A stretch of DNA of 64,000 nucleotides from an uncultured Butyricicoccus sp. (lineage in GTDB: Bacteria > Bacillota > Clostridia > Oscillospirales > Butyricicoccaceae): NCBI GenBank assembly GCA_944376065.1, contig CALWBL010000001.1, positions 1 to 64,000 of the forward strand, in the 5' to 3' direction. Below are positions 35,562-45,451 of the stretch, in pieces. Within the stretch, counting starts at the first letter, position 1; the number at the start of each line of letters is the position of its first letter. The position numbers and the translations under genes were made by a program. The notes beneath the pieces were generated by a model. That model worked only from the letters and a program-made list of their open reading frames with translations. It ran no database searches and was not told the DNA's origin.

Positions 35562-37685
35562 TTAATTAAATGTGTATGTGTTTGATGTCTTGTTGCCATC
35601 TATATAAATATCCAGCATTTGTTCGCCAATGGGGCCTGTTACATCTATTGTCTGTGTGCCGCCTGATGGTGAAAATGTCTTTTCTGCAAGTTTTTGAGTT
35701 CCCAAATAGATTACAACATGGCAAGATTCTGAATCGGGTAAAGCGACAGACACTTTAGCTGTACCTGTTTGAGATGTTGCAGGCGTATCATCTGTGTTTT
35801 CGCCGCTTTCATTGTTATCATTTGGCTCCTGAGGTTGTTCCTCTTGTTTTTTACCAGTGCTTATATACAAATCAATTGCTGTTCCCTTTTCAACTTCCGT
35901 ATTTTCAGCAACAGACTGCCTAAACACCTCACCAACTGGGCTGTCGCTTTCTTCATTTTTCGTTTGGCCAACAGTTAGACCGTAAGAGCTTAAAAGAGAT
36001 TTAGCGCTATCCAGCGTCATTCCTGTAACATTTGGAACCTTTACAGTTTCAATTTTCTTTCCAGTGCTGACATATATAGTGATTTCATCGTCGGCTGTCA
36101 CAACTGTACCCTTTGATGGGGTTGTGCGGATAACATATCCCTCTTCAACAGTATCACTTGATTCCTCCACAATTTCATATGCACCTTCAAGTCCATTCTG
36201 TTCTAAAAGACGTTCGACTTGCTCAAGCTCCATATCTGAGAAATCAATTAACTTATAGCCTTCCTCTTGTTGTTTTTCTTCGTCCTTCGGACCACAAACT
36301 GTTAACGTGATTCTAGTTCCCTTTTGTACCTTTTCATTTTCAGAGGGGCTTTGTCTAATAACTTCACCTTCTTCATATTGAGAGTCATATTCACGCATAG
36401 ACGACTCGACAATTTGAAAATCAGCATAATCTGTGTTTTGCTTTGATAGAATCGTATCAATATCTTGACCTATAAAACTTGGAACGGTTACAATATCATT
36501 ACCACTTCCACCCATTAGTATTATGCCACCCGCAACAAGGGCAATTACCGCAATTACTGCAACTACAACACCTGCAAACATCATAGAAGAGTTTTTCTTA
36601 CTTTTCTCTTTTCTGTATCTGTTAGAACTTTGATTGTTATTTTGACGCCTTGGAGCATATTCCTGCTGCCTTGCTGGCTGCTGCGGTCTTTGCATCTGCT
36701 CCCTCCTTTGCTGCTGTTGTTGATATGCCTGCTGTTGTGGTGGTCGCTGCTGAGACGGCTGTTGATTATAAACACTATTAGGGCTGATTGTACGAGTTTG
36801 ATCAAAAAGTGCGGAATCTCCTCTGCTATCATGTGCAGCATATCCAAATACTGTATGTGGATTTTGCTTTATACGCTCTAAATCCTGATAAAGCTCTTGG
36901 GCTGAAGCATATCTTCTTGTAACATTTGGACACATAGCATGCATTACAATATCGTCCATACCACGAGGAACACCGGGCATAACCTGACTTGGCATAGCTG
37001 GAACTGCATTTATATGCTGCATAACAATAGCCACTGCGCTGTCACCTTCAAATGGCAATTTACCCGTCAGCATTTCATACATTACAACTCCAAGAGAATA
37101 AAGGTCAGCTCTTGCATCAATAGAGGAACCTTTTGCCTGCTCTGGTGCTATATAATGCACAGAACCAATAGCTTCTTGTACAACTCTTGTTTCTTGATTG
37201 CTTTCAAGCCTTGCAATGCCGAAGTCTGTTACCTTAACGGTTCCATCACGAAGCAGCATAATATTATGTGGTTTAATATCCTGATGAATAATACCTCTGC
37301 TATGTGCATGGCTTAAACCTTTTGCAATCTGCTGAGCAAAAAACACTGTTTCCTGCCATGAAAGATGGCCTTTTTTCTGTAAGTATTCCTTTAGGGATAT
37401 ACCGTCTATAAGCTCCATAACAATATAGTCTTGAGTATCTGTTCGAGCAACATCATAAACAGCAACAATATTATTATGTGATAGCTTTGCAACCGCTTGT
37501 GATTCGTTATAAAACCTGCGACGAAATTCTTCGTCTTGAAGAAATTCCTCCTTTAACATCTTAATCGCTACATATCGATTAAGCACTCTACATCTTGCTT
37601 TATACACGATTGCCATGCCACCGACGCCGAGTATATCTAAAATTTCATATCGACCGCCAAGCAAGGTTCCAATGTATTTATCCAT
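35562..37685 (-). CDS. prkC: PASTA-domain serine/threonine protein kinase PrkC
   Basis: PrkC senses muropeptides or lipid II with its extracellular PASTA domains and phosphorylates cell-wall and translation proteins. The 707-residue protein has a kinase domain (1-270) with G-loop GVGGMAIVYKA, catalytic K42, HQD at 134-136 (usually HRD), DFG 154-156 and APEQAKG. A Gln/Pro/Arg-rich linker (about 300-355) follows, then a TM segment (MMFAGVVVAVIAVIALVAGG, about 370-390), three PASTA domains (about 395-610), and a Ser/Thr tail with a small beta domain. The HRD arginine is replaced by Gln; the catalytic Asp is retained. It sits 5 bp after its phosphatase prpC. Confidence 0.96.
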   Translation of the reverse strand: MDKYIGTLLGGRYEILDILGVGGMAIVYKARCRVLNRYVAIKMLKEEFLQDEEFRRRFYNESQAVAKLSHNNIVAVYDVARTDTQDYIVMELIDGISLKEYLQKKGHLSWQETVFFAQQIAKGLSHAHSRGIIHQDIKPHNIMLLRDGTVKVTDFGIARLESNQETRVVQEAIGSVHYIAPEQAKGSSIDARADLYSLGVVMYEMLTGKLPFEGDSAVAIVMQHINAVPAMPSQVMPGVPRGMDDIVMHAMCPNVTRRYASAQELYQDLERIKQNPHTVFGYAAHDSRGDSALFDQTRTISPNSVYNQQPSQQRPPQQQAYQQQQQRREQMQRPQQPARQQEYAPRRQNNNQSSNRYRKEKSKKNSSMMFAGVVVAVIAVIALVAGGIILMGGSGNDIVTVPSFIGQDIDTILSKQNTDYADFQIVESSMREYDSQYEEGEVIRQSPSENEKVQKGTRITLTVCGPKDEEKQQEEGYKLIDFSDMELEQVERLLEQNGLEGAYEIVEESSDTVEEGYVIRTTPSKGTVVTADDEITIYVSTGKKIETVKVPNVTGMTLDSAKSLLSSYGLTVGQTKNEESDSPVGEVFRQSVAENTEVEKGTAIDLYISTGKKQEEQPQEPNDNNESGENTDDTPATSQTGTAKVSVALPDSESCHVVIYLGTQKLAEKTFSPSGGTQTIDVTGPIGEQMLDIYIDGNKTSNTYTFN

Positions 37686-37690
37686 ATAGT

Positions 37691-38452
37691 CTAATCTCCT
37701 AATTGTTCTGCGAGGTCGCCACAGCTATAAAGTGCCACGGTAATATTATCAAGACCTCCATTATCACAGGCACGCATAATAAGCGTATTGACCGCCTGCT
37801 CTAGTGACTGTGCCTCACGAATTATACTTGCGATTTCATCATCTTCAACCATTCCAGTGAGTCCATCTGAGCATAAAAGTAAAACATCATCTTTTTCCAG
37901 TATGCAGTGGAATAAATCACTATCTACAAATGTATCAACACCAATTGCACGTGTTATTAAATTACGATGTGGGTGATTTCTAGCCTGTTCGGGCGTGAGC
38001 TTACCCTTACGCACCATTTCCTGGACAAAAGAATGGTCCTCTGTAAGCTGCTCAATGCTATCTTTGGTAATTCTATAGGCACGGCTGTCGCCAATATTTA
38101 TTAGAGTGATTTTTTGACCCTGTGCAATGGCGCCTACAAGTGTTGTGCCCATGCCACGACATTCAGGCTGTTTAACTGATATCTCATAAACTGCCTGGTT
38201 AGCATTTTGAGCACTTATACGAAGCATATCTTCGGTTGCAGTGTCGTCCATATCAGGTTCAAATTGGTCTTGCACTCTGCTAGAAAAGACTTCAAGTGCA
38301 ACGTGACTTGCAACATTGCCAGCATTTGCACCACCCATACCATCACATACAACAAGCAGCACTGTTTGCTGGTCATCGAATATTTCTATTACATAGCCAT
38401 CTTGATTATTTGACCTTATCATACCCTGATGAGTATCTCCATATGTTGTCAC
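37691..38452 (-). CDS. prpC: PP2C-family protein phosphatase (PrpC/Stp)
   Basis: The phosphatase that reverses PrkC phosphorylation. The 253-residue PPM protein shows metal-binding motifs RSNNQDGYVIE, VVCDGMGGANAGNVAS, INIGDSRAY, LTEDHSF, LLLCSDGLTGMVED and GGLDNITVAL, with all aspartates retained. It overlaps rlmN by 4 bp (ATGA type) and directly precedes prkC, the standard Firmicutes pair. Confidence 0.96.
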   Translation of the reverse strand: MTTYGDTHQGMIRSNNQDGYVIEIFDDQQTVLLVVCDGMGGANAGNVASHVALEVFSSRVQDQFEPDMDDTATEDMLRISAQNANQAVYEISVKQPECRGMGTTLVGAIAQGQKITLINIGDSRAYRITKDSIEQLTEDHSFVQEMVRKGKLTPEQARNHPHRNLITRAIGVDTFVDSDLFHCILEKDDVLLLCSDGLTGMVEDDEIASIIREAQSLEQAVNTLIMRACDNGGLDNITVALYSCGDLAEQLGD

Positions 38453-39504
38453 TTAGAATCACCTTCTTCTATAGTTCTGCGGCGAAGCTGTCCGCAAGCC
38501 GCATCTATATCCGGCCCCAGCCTACGGCGAACTGTAGCTGTTATGCCATTTTGTGTTAGAATCTGCTGGAATTTGCGCACAGCCTCCTTTGTTGATGGCT
38601 GTACTTCACTTTCTTTAACAGGATTAAGCGGAATTAAATTTACATGACATGGTCTGCCATGAAGGAGTTTTGCTAGCTGCTTTGCCTGCCAAGGACGGTC
38701 ACTTATATTTTTTGACATTGCATACTCATAAGAAATTCTGCGTCCTGTTGTGTCAAAATAATGCTGACAAGCCTTAATTAGCCGCTCCACTGGAAAACTA
38801 CGTGTCACTGGCATTATTTTCTGTCTGCTTTCGTTATCTGGAGCATGCAGTGAAATTGATAAAGTTATCTGTAATTTTTCCTGTGCCAACTCCTCTATTT
38901 TATCAGCTAAACCGCTAGTTGACAAGGATATATGACGCTGACCTATACAAATACCGTCACAGCTAGAAACTAAATGCAGAAATTTCAGCACATTGTTATA
39001 ATTATCAAGCGGTTCACCAGTACCCATTAGTACAATATTACTTATCTTTAAACCGGAATCTTTTTGAGCAAACAAAACCTGATCTAAAATTTCACCCGCT
39101 GATAGATTTCGTTTTAAGCCAAACAGACCAGATGCACAAAACTTACAGCCCATACGACAACCAACCTGAGTTGACACACAAATTGTGTTACCATGCTCAT
39201 AACGCATAAGCACACTTTCTACACAGTCGCCATCTTGCATACGCCATAAATATTTAATTGTGCCATCTAATTTTGAAATTTGTTTACGCTCAATATGCGG
39301 AACTGTGAGTATAAATTTTTCTGAAAGCCTTTGGCGTAAATCCTTTGATTGGTCGCTCATTTCATCAAATGAGCTTACTGGCAAATGCAGCCATTTAAAA
39401 ATCTGCTTAGCGCGAAAAGGTTTTTCTCCCATTTCATTCAAGGCCTGTTTTAGCTCATCTATATTAAGTGTTTTTATTTCGGTTTTACTTACCTGTTCGG
39501 TCAT
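38449..39504 (-). CDS. rlmN: 23S rRNA/tRNA adenine C2-methyltransferase RlmN
   Basis: A radical-SAM enzyme that methylates A2503 of 23S rRNA and some tRNAs at C2. The 351-residue protein has C116-x3-C120-x2-C123 (CRMGCKFC) for the 4Fe-4S cluster, GTGEPLDNY, SLHAPDNESR, and a C-terminal Cys (DAACGQLR, about 341) equivalent to the methylated cysteine; the partner Cys is in the SKLDGTIKYLW...DGDCVESV region. The start overlaps rsmB by 4 bp. Length is normal. Confidence 0.96.
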   Translation of the reverse strand: MTEQVSKTEIKTLNIDELKQALNEMGEKPFRAKQIFKWLHLPVSSFDEMSDQSKDLRQRLSEKFILTVPHIERKQISKLDGTIKYLWRMQDGDCVESVLMRYEHGNTICVSTQVGCRMGCKFCASGLFGLKRNLSAGEILDQVLFAQKDSGLKISNIVLMGTGEPLDNYNNVLKFLHLVSSCDGICIGQRHISLSTSGLADKIEELAQEKLQITLSISLHAPDNESRQKIMPVTRSFPVERLIKACQHYFDTTGRRISYEYAMSKNISDRPWQAKQLAKLLHGRPCHVNLIPLNPVKESEVQPSTKEAVRKFQQILTQNGITATVRRRLGPDIDAACGQLRRRTIEEGDSK

Positions 39505-40841
39505 GATTTTCTCCTTAATTTTGCGATAAAAAACCCATCTGTCATATGTATGTGCGGTAAAAGTGTTATCATTCCATCTGTTTTACCGCATATAGGGTGG
39601 TCAAATGCCTCTAATTCAAAATTACGATTTTCACTTAAAAAAGCATTAACAACATCTTGATTTTCTCTTTGCAAAATAGTGCAAGTAGAATATATTATTG
39701 TTCCACCTACCTTTACATAATTTGCACAATTTCTTAAAATATTAACCTGAATCTTAGGTAATTGGGATAGTTCTTCATCTGTTTTAAAGCGAATTTCCGG
39801 TTTTTTACGAATGATTCCAAGACCTGAGCATGGAACATCACAAAGCACCGCATCAGCCCATTTCTCAAATTGAGGCTGATAGACTCCTGAATCTGCAAGA
39901 CGTGTAGTTATACATGAAAAACCTAAACGCTTTGCACCCTCTTTTATTTTTTCCAGCTTATGCTCATAAATATCGCAGCTTATAAGCTCACCTTTATTTT
40001 GCATATTTTCTGCAATATAAAATGTTTTTCCTCCTGGTGCTGCACAGCAATCAATAATTTTCATATCTGGCTTTGGCTCTAAAATCTCAACTGCTGCTGC
40101 ACTTGCAGCATCTTGAATAGTTATTGTGCCGTCTAAAAACAGCCTATTTTTAGAAATATCGCCTCCACTGCAAAGCAAAATATTATTCATTGTAGGGTGA
40201 TATTCCACAGCAAAACCATCGCTTATAAGTGAGTTATAAACATCATCTTGAATATCCTTTAAACGGTTTATACGCACAGAAATTGGTGCGATTTCATTAT
40301 TTGCCTGTGCAATTTTCTGACATTCTTTTTGACCATATTGACTGCTGAGTTTTCGCATAAGCCACTCTGGATGAGTGTACTTTAGTGAATAGTAGCTTTC
40401 CTTATCTGGACAATCTGGGTGAGGAAGTTTATTATTTTCAGCATCTCTTGCAATAGAGCGAAGTACACCGTTTACAAACCCTGCCACTCTTTCATCAGAC
40501 TTACAATATTTGCGAACGAGCTTTATAGTTTCGCTTGTTGCAGCATGAGATGGTATTCTATCAAGCATTGTAAGCTGGTAAACGCCCATTCTCATAAGCT
40601 CCAAAACTCTTGGTGCAATTTTTGCAAGTCTAATTTTGGAATATTTTCTAATATAAAAATCACACATTGAGCGGTTTTGTAATGTGCCATATGCAAGCCT
40701 TGCAGCAAGTGCTGCATCACGACTTGATAGCTGTGCAAGCTGCAAGTAATGATGCAATGCACCCTCAGACCATGCTCCATTTTCTAACATATCAAAAAGT
40801 GTAAATGCGGCAACCTCTCTTGCATTTGTAGGTTTAGTCAT
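39501..40841 (-). CDS. rsmB: 16S rRNA cytosine-967 C5-methyltransferase RsmB
   Basis: A 446-residue protein: an N-terminal NusB-like domain (1-140) and a Rossmann methyltransferase domain (about 240-446) with IIDCCAAPGGKTFYIAE (SAM site), CDIYEHKLEKI, DAVLCDVPCSGLG (catalytic PC) and IIYSTCTILQRENQDVV (second catalytic TC). It makes m5C967 in 16S rRNA. It overlaps its neighbours on both sides (rlmN by 4 bp, the peptidase gene by 8 bp), so it lies in the same operon. Confidence 0.95.
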   Translation of the reverse strand: MTKPTNAREVAAFTLFDMLENGAWSEGALHHYLQLAQLSSRDAALAARLAYGTLQNRSMCDFYIRKYSKIRLAKIAPRVLELMRMGVYQLTMLDRIPSHAATSETIKLVRKYCKSDERVAGFVNGVLRSIARDAENNKLPHPDCPDKESYYSLKYTHPEWLMRKLSSQYGQKECQKIAQANNEIAPISVRINRLKDIQDDVYNSLISDGFAVEYHPTMNNILLCSGGDISKNRLFLDGTITIQDAASAAAVEILEPKPDMKIIDCCAAPGGKTFYIAENMQNKGELISCDIYEHKLEKIKEGAKRLGFSCITTRLADSGVYQPQFEKWADAVLCDVPCSGLGIIRKKPEIRFKTDEELSQLPKIQVNILRNCANYVKVGGTIIYSTCTILQRENQDVVNAFLSENRNFELEAFDHPICGKTDGMITLLPHIHMTDGFFIAKLRRKS

Positions 40842-41538
40842 CTCTATTGCCTCGACCTCCTAATAATAAAATCAGTCTTAAAAGCTGTGCAAGAGAAACT
40901 GCCAAAGCTGCAACATAGGTCATAGCCGCTGCCCAAAGTGTCTTTTTCGCCATTTTGTATTCATCTTCATAGAGCAAACCGCCATTTTCTATTGCAGCTA
41001 ACGCTCTGCGAGATGCATCAAGCTCCACAGGCAAAGTAATTAACTGAAACAGTGTAGCAAAAGCAAAGAATATAATGCCGAGCATTACAAGTCCACCAAA
41101 ACTAAAGACAAGCCCAATTAAAATAAGTGGCATAGCAAGGCTTGAACCTATGTTGGTAATCGGAATAATAGCAGCTCTTAATTTAATTGGTGCATAATTT
41201 CTTGCATATTGCACAGCATGCCCTGCCTCATGTGCTGCAACACCAATTGACGCAACCGAAGTTGAGCCATAAACACTATCAGAAAGGCGAATAACATTGG
41301 TTCTTGGGTCATAATGGTCGGTTAAATGCCCTGAAACACGCTCAACCCTAACATTATATACACCAGCTGCGCGAAGTACACTCTCTGCGGCTTGTGCACC
41401 AGTCAAATTTCTTCTGCTGCGCACAGCAGAATATTTTTTAAATGTGGAGTTCACTTTAAATTGTGCCCACATTGCAAAGAAAATACAAGGCAATACTAAA
41501 ACGATATAATAATAATCAAATCCGTATAAATACGGCAT
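40834..41538 (-). CDS. YugP-type zinc membrane metallopeptidase
   Basis: A 234-residue membrane protein with one N-terminal hydrophobic segment (YYIVLVLPCIFFAMWAQ), the zinc motif HEAGH in GVAAHEAGHAVQYA (about 102-106), three to four further hydrophobic segments (about 125-175 and 205-228) and the conserved FQLITLPVELDASRRAL. This matches the YugP/COG2738 neutral zinc metallopeptidase family, whose substrate is unknown. It is commonly found between fmt and rsmB in Clostridia, as here. Confidence 0.93.
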   Translation of the reverse strand: MPYLYGFDYYYIVLVLPCIFFAMWAQFKVNSTFKKYSAVRSRRNLTGAQAAESVLRAAGVYNVRVERVSGHLTDHYDPRTNVIRLSDSVYGSTSVASIGVAAHEAGHAVQYARNYAPIKLRAAIIPITNIGSSLAMPLILIGLVFSFGGLVMLGIIFFAFATLFQLITLPVELDASRRALAAIENGGLLYEDEYKMAKKTLWAAAMTYVAALAVSLAQLLRLILLLGGRGNRDD

Positions 41539-41571
41539 AAAAGCACCTACTTTCTATAAATAATAAGTTTA

Positions 41572-42495
41572 TTATTCCCCCAAGATGCTTCCCACTTCTA
41601 TTTTGTGTCCACGAAGATAATCTTTTGCATTCATACGTTTTCCACCAACCGCTTGAATTTCAATTAAAAGCATTGAACCCTCACCGCAAGCGACCAAAAG
41701 ACCGTTTTTAGCATCAGCTTGCAAAACCTCACCCGCTTTTCCGGTATCTCTTTGAGGAATTCCAGAATAAACCTTTAATCTCTCACCATTTAGCGTGGTC
41801 AGTGCTATTGGCCAAGGATTAAGTCCGCGAATTAAACAGTCAATTTCTTTATTAGATTTTGACCAATCTATCTGTGCCATTTGCTTATCAAGCATATGAG
41901 CATAGTTGGCAAGGCTTTCATCCTGGACTTCTGGAGTAATGTTGTCAATTTGCTCTATTGTATTGTGCAGAAGTTCTGCACCGATCAAAGCTAATCTGTC
42001 AAACAGTTCTCCTGCGGTTTCTGTTTCACCAATTTCTGTTTCATATTTTAGCAGCATATCACCAGTATCAAGACCTTCTGCCATTTTCATTGTAGTGACG
42101 CCTGCTGTTTTATCTCCTGCAATTATTGACCACTGAATAGGTGCAGCGCCGCGCCATCTTGGCAATAAAGAACCATGCACATTTATACAGCCGTATTTTG
42201 GAAAATCAAGCACATATTTCGGCAAAATTTTACCATAAGCTACAACAACAATAATTTCAGGTCGTTTTTCCTCTAAAAGTGGTTTTATAGCATCATTTTT
42301 AAGGCTTTCCGGTTGATATACCTCAATATTATTCTCAAGAGCAAGCTCTTTAACCGGTGGTGGTGTCAGCTTCATTTTTCTACCCTGTGGTTTATCTGGC
42401 TGAGTTAAAACACCAACGATTTCATGACCATCTTTAATGAGTCTTTCAAGACATGGAACAGCAAAATCTGGTGTTCCCATAAATAAAATTCTCAT
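41572..42495 (-). CDS. fmt: Methionyl-tRNA formyltransferase
   Basis: Fmt formylates initiator Met-tRNA using 10-formyltetrahydrofolate. The 307-residue protein has ILFMGTPDFAVPCL at the start, TQPDKPQGRK, the catalytic core INVHGSLLPRWRGAAPIQW (Asn and His about 107-110), ETGVT-like AGVTTMKMAEGLDTGDML and a C-terminal OB-like tRNA-binding domain (about 208-307). It overlaps def by 4 bp, the usual pair. Confidence 0.98.
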   Translation of the reverse strand: MRILFMGTPDFAVPCLERLIKDGHEIVGVLTQPDKPQGRKMKLTPPPVKELALENNIEVYQPESLKNDAIKPLLEEKRPEIIVVVAYGKILPKYVLDFPKYGCINVHGSLLPRWRGAAPIQWSIIAGDKTAGVTTMKMAEGLDTGDMLLKYETEIGETETAGELFDRLALIGAELLHNTIEQIDNITPEVQDESLANYAHMLDKQMAQIDWSKSNKEIDCLIRGLNPWPIALTTLNGERLKVYSGIPQRDTGKAGEVLQADAKNGLLVACGEGSMLLIEIQAVGGKRMNAKDYLRGHKIEVGSILGE

Positions 42496-42974
42496 TCTTC
42501 CTCCAGTTGTTCAATGTCTACATATTCTGTTACTTTTTCTGTAAATAGATGTCCGTCAAGATGCTCGGTTTCGTGGCAAAAGCATTGTGCAACAATTTCT
42601 TCACCCTCACGCTCGAACCAATTACCATACCTATCTTGAGCTTTGACTTTTGCCCAAGTAGGACGCATTACATAGCCATATTTTCCCGGAACCGATAAAC
42701 AGCCTTCAATAGTCTTTTCAAGCTCATTTATCTCAATAACTTCCGGATTTACAAGCTCGACAACCTCTTCAGGCTCTTTTTTAATATCAAGCAGCACAAC
42801 CACTCTGCGGAGAACACCAATCTGTGGGGCTGCAAGACCTACACCGTTAGAGTTTAGCAGTGTATCCCTCATATCATCGAGCAAAACGTGTAAACGTTCG
42901 TCAAACTCTGTAACAGTGCGACATTTTTTATTTAACATTTCGTCGCCCTTAGTTAGTATGTTACGAATTGCCAT
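42492..42974 (-). CDS. def: Peptide deformylase
   Basis: Def removes the N-formyl group from new proteins. The 160-residue protein has all three motifs: GVGLAAPQIG (about 45-54), EGCLSVPG (metal Cys, about 91) and CHETEHLDG (HExxH zinc/iron site, about 133-137). It lies 16 bp after priA and directly before fmt. Length is normal. Confidence 0.97.
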   Translation of the reverse strand: MAIRNILTKGDEMLNKKCRTVTEFDERLHVLLDDMRDTLLNSNGVGLAAPQIGVLRRVVVLLDIKKEPEEVVELVNPEVIEINELEKTIEGCLSVPGKYGYVMRPTWAKVKAQDRYGNWFEREGEEIVAQCFCHETEHLDGHLFTEKVTEYVDIEQLEEE

Positions 42975-42990
42975 TTTTAATGACTCCTTT

Positions 42991-45447
42991 TTATATAGAA
43001 TCCGGATTTAGCTCAATATGTAAGCTAACACCTTTATTTAATTTATCCTGTGAAAATTCACGTAAAACGCCATTTATAAGCTGCTTTCTTCGCTTGCTTT
43101 CCGGACACCTCATAGTTAAATGATAACGATATCTACCTGCAATGCGGACAACTGACGCCGCAGCCGGTCCCAGAACCGGATATGAAAAATCGGAAAATTG
43201 ACCATTCATAAGTCCATTTAAACGGCTTTTAAGTCTGATCAGCGAATCAATAACCATGCGTTCATTTTCACCGCTTGCACAAAGAAATAGAATCTGTGCG
43301 ATTGGTGGGCATTGTAATGCCTTTCGTTTTTCTATTTCTTGCCTATAAAAAGTTATATAATCTTGTCTGGCAGCATTTAGAAGCACTGGGTGATTTGGTG
43401 AAAATGTTTGAATAACAGCTCTACCATGATTATTTCTTCTTCCAGCTCTTCCTACAACTTGAGTTATAAGTGAAAATGTTCGTTCTTCAGCTCTAAAGTC
43501 TTGTGCATAAAGCGATTGATCAGACTCAAGTACTCCAACAAGTGTTACATTTTCAAAATCAAGCCCTTTTGTGACCATCTGCGTGCCTATTAAAATATCA
43601 GCCTCACCCTTTGAAAAGCTATCCAGCAGCATTTCATGTGAATTTTTTCCAGATGTTGTATCTGCATCCATTCTAATAATCTTAGCATTTTGGAAAATCT
43701 CAGATAATTCTTTTTCTACATGCTGAGTACCAGCGGTTTCAAAAAATAGATGATTACTTCCACACTCTTGGCAATTGTGCTTAATTTTAATAGATGCACC
43801 ACAATAATGGCACATTGCACGACCATTAACAGCATGATATGTCATAGTTGTTGAACATGATGGACATTCTGGCACCCAACCACACATTGCACAACCTACA
43901 ACCCTGCTGCTTCCTCTTCTATTTAAAAACAGAATTGTTTGCTCTTTATTTTCCAGGTTCTGCTGAATATGCTCTCTTAAAATTGGCCCTATTGAGCCTG
44001 TCATTCCTTGTCTTGACAGTCCTCGCATATCAGCAATAATAACATCTGGAAGAGAGCTATTTCCGTATCGCTCATTAAGCTCAAATAATTTGTATATTCC
44101 TTGCTCTGCCTTATAATAGCTCTCAACTGATGGAGTAGCAGAGCCAAGAAGTAATAAAGCATTGCTTTGCATCGTGCGGTATATAGCAATATCTCTTGCA
44201 TGATAGCGCGGTGACTGTTCAGACTGATATGCACTGTCCTGCTCCTCATCAATTATAATAAGACCAAGTGACTGAACTGGTGCAAAAACCGCTGAACGAG
44301 TGCCTATTACCACCCTGCTCATGCCCATTTTTATTTTTTTCCAACTATCATATCTTTCACCAACACCTAGAGCAGAATGTAAAACTGAAACTTCATTTCC
44401 AAATCTTGCAGTGAATATTTTAATAAATTGCGGTGTAAGACCAATTTCCGGCACAAGAACGATGGCTGACTGATTATTTTCAAGAACATTTTCTATTAAA
44501 TGCATATATATTTGTGTTTTTCCGCTGCCAGTTACGCCATAAAGCAAAGCAGTTTCACTTTTTTCATGTTCATATAGAGCTTTTATTCCATTATAAACAC
44601 TTTTTTGAATATCTGACAATGGATTTTGTGGTAAAATCTCTATATCTTCGTAATTTGGAGTTCTAAACTGTTCTTGCTCAGTACATTCAAGAATACCTTT
44701 TTGCACCATATTTCGCAAAATAGCATCAGAAACACCAGTCATATATTTAAGTTCCTGTTTACTCATCTGCTGACCATCAGAAAGACAAGAAATAACATCA
44801 AGTCTAACAGTTGTGCGTTTATTTCTGCTTTCTTTATCAATAGCTTCAGAAACATCGCACAAAAGCCTATACATTTTTGTTGTTTTGTCTGATACTTTTT
44901 GTGTTATTTTACTGTCATAACGCAAAATTCCCTGTTTACACAGGGCATCTAATTTTATTAGTATACTTTGGTTGCCCTTCATAGTTCTAATCTGTTCAAG
45001 AGTTAAACTTTTATTGTTTTCAAAGCATGAAAGAATACTAGCATATTCGGTTTTAATCATTGCAGCGACAGTCTTTTCATCTGCAATAAGTGTATATGTG
45101 TCATTTCTTCGAAACCACAAGCCAACTGGCAGCATTGCGTGTATACAGTCATAAAAGGTTGCCGCGAGCCTTTCACGAATCCAGATAGCAAGTTTTATTT
45201 GGTCTGCATCAAGCACAGGAGTAATATCTAACACATCATCAATAGGCTTTAATTTTTGAAATTCGCTTTTTTCACGAAATGCAAGAATAATTCCTTCTAT
45301 GTGTTTATTACCTCTGCCAAACGGCACCAGTACACGACAGCCTATTTGGGCTTTATGTACCAGTGCCGATGGCAAAGCATAATCGTAAAGTTTATCAATA
45401 GCAAATGTTGACGCTTCTATTGCGACAGCACAAATTTTTTGAGACAT
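42991..45447 (-). CDS. priA: Primosomal protein N' (PriA helicase)
   Basis: PriA restarts stalled replication forks. The 818-residue protein has the N-terminal 3'-DNA-end-binding domain (1-105), a helicase core with Walker A LLYGVTGSGKTQ (about 310), DEEQ box IIIDEEQDSAYQSEQ (with PRYHARD), and GSATPSVESY. Zinc-binding cysteines lie in VVGCAMCGWVPECPSCSTT and MCHYCG...CQECGSNH. Helicase motifs V/VI are ILIGTQMVTKGLDFENVTLVG and QVVGRAGRRN. ATG 45447 is chosen because AAAGGACTGA overlapping the coaBC stop provides its ribosome site; the in-frame extension to 45495 runs inside coaBC. Confidence 0.96.
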   Translation of the reverse strand: MSQKICAVAIEASTFAIDKLYDYALPSALVHKAQIGCRVLVPFGRGNKHIEGIILAFREKSEFQKLKPIDDVLDITPVLDADQIKLAIWIRERLAATFYDCIHAMLPVGLWFRRNDTYTLIADEKTVAAMIKTEYASILSCFENNKSLTLEQIRTMKGNQSILIKLDALCKQGILRYDSKITQKVSDKTTKMYRLLCDVSEAIDKESRNKRTTVRLDVISCLSDGQQMSKQELKYMTGVSDAILRNMVQKGILECTEQEQFRTPNYEDIEILPQNPLSDIQKSVYNGIKALYEHEKSETALLYGVTGSGKTQIYMHLIENVLENNQSAIVLVPEIGLTPQFIKIFTARFGNEVSVLHSALGVGERYDSWKKIKMGMSRVVIGTRSAVFAPVQSLGLIIIDEEQDSAYQSEQSPRYHARDIAIYRTMQSNALLLLGSATPSVESYYKAEQGIYKLFELNERYGNSSLPDVIIADMRGLSRQGMTGSIGPILREHIQQNLENKEQTILFLNRRGSSRVVGCAMCGWVPECPSCSTTMTYHAVNGRAMCHYCGASIKIKHNCQECGSNHLFFETAGTQHVEKELSEIFQNAKIIRMDADTTSGKNSHEMLLDSFSKGEADILIGTQMVTKGLDFENVTLVGVLESDQSLYAQDFRAEERTFSLITQVVGRAGRRNNHGRAVIQTFSPNHPVLLNAARQDYITFYRQEIEKRKALQCPPIAQILFLCASGENERMVIDSLIRLKSRLNGLMNGQFSDFSYPVLGPAAASVVRIAGRYRYHLTMRCPESKRRKQLINGVLREFSQDKLNKGVSLHIELNPDSI

Positions 45448-45451
45448 TTTA

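Noticed and set aside
36581-36881. Gln/Leu-rich frames opposite the PrkC linker
   Set aside because: They are complementary-strand shadows of the Gln/Pro-rich linker codons.
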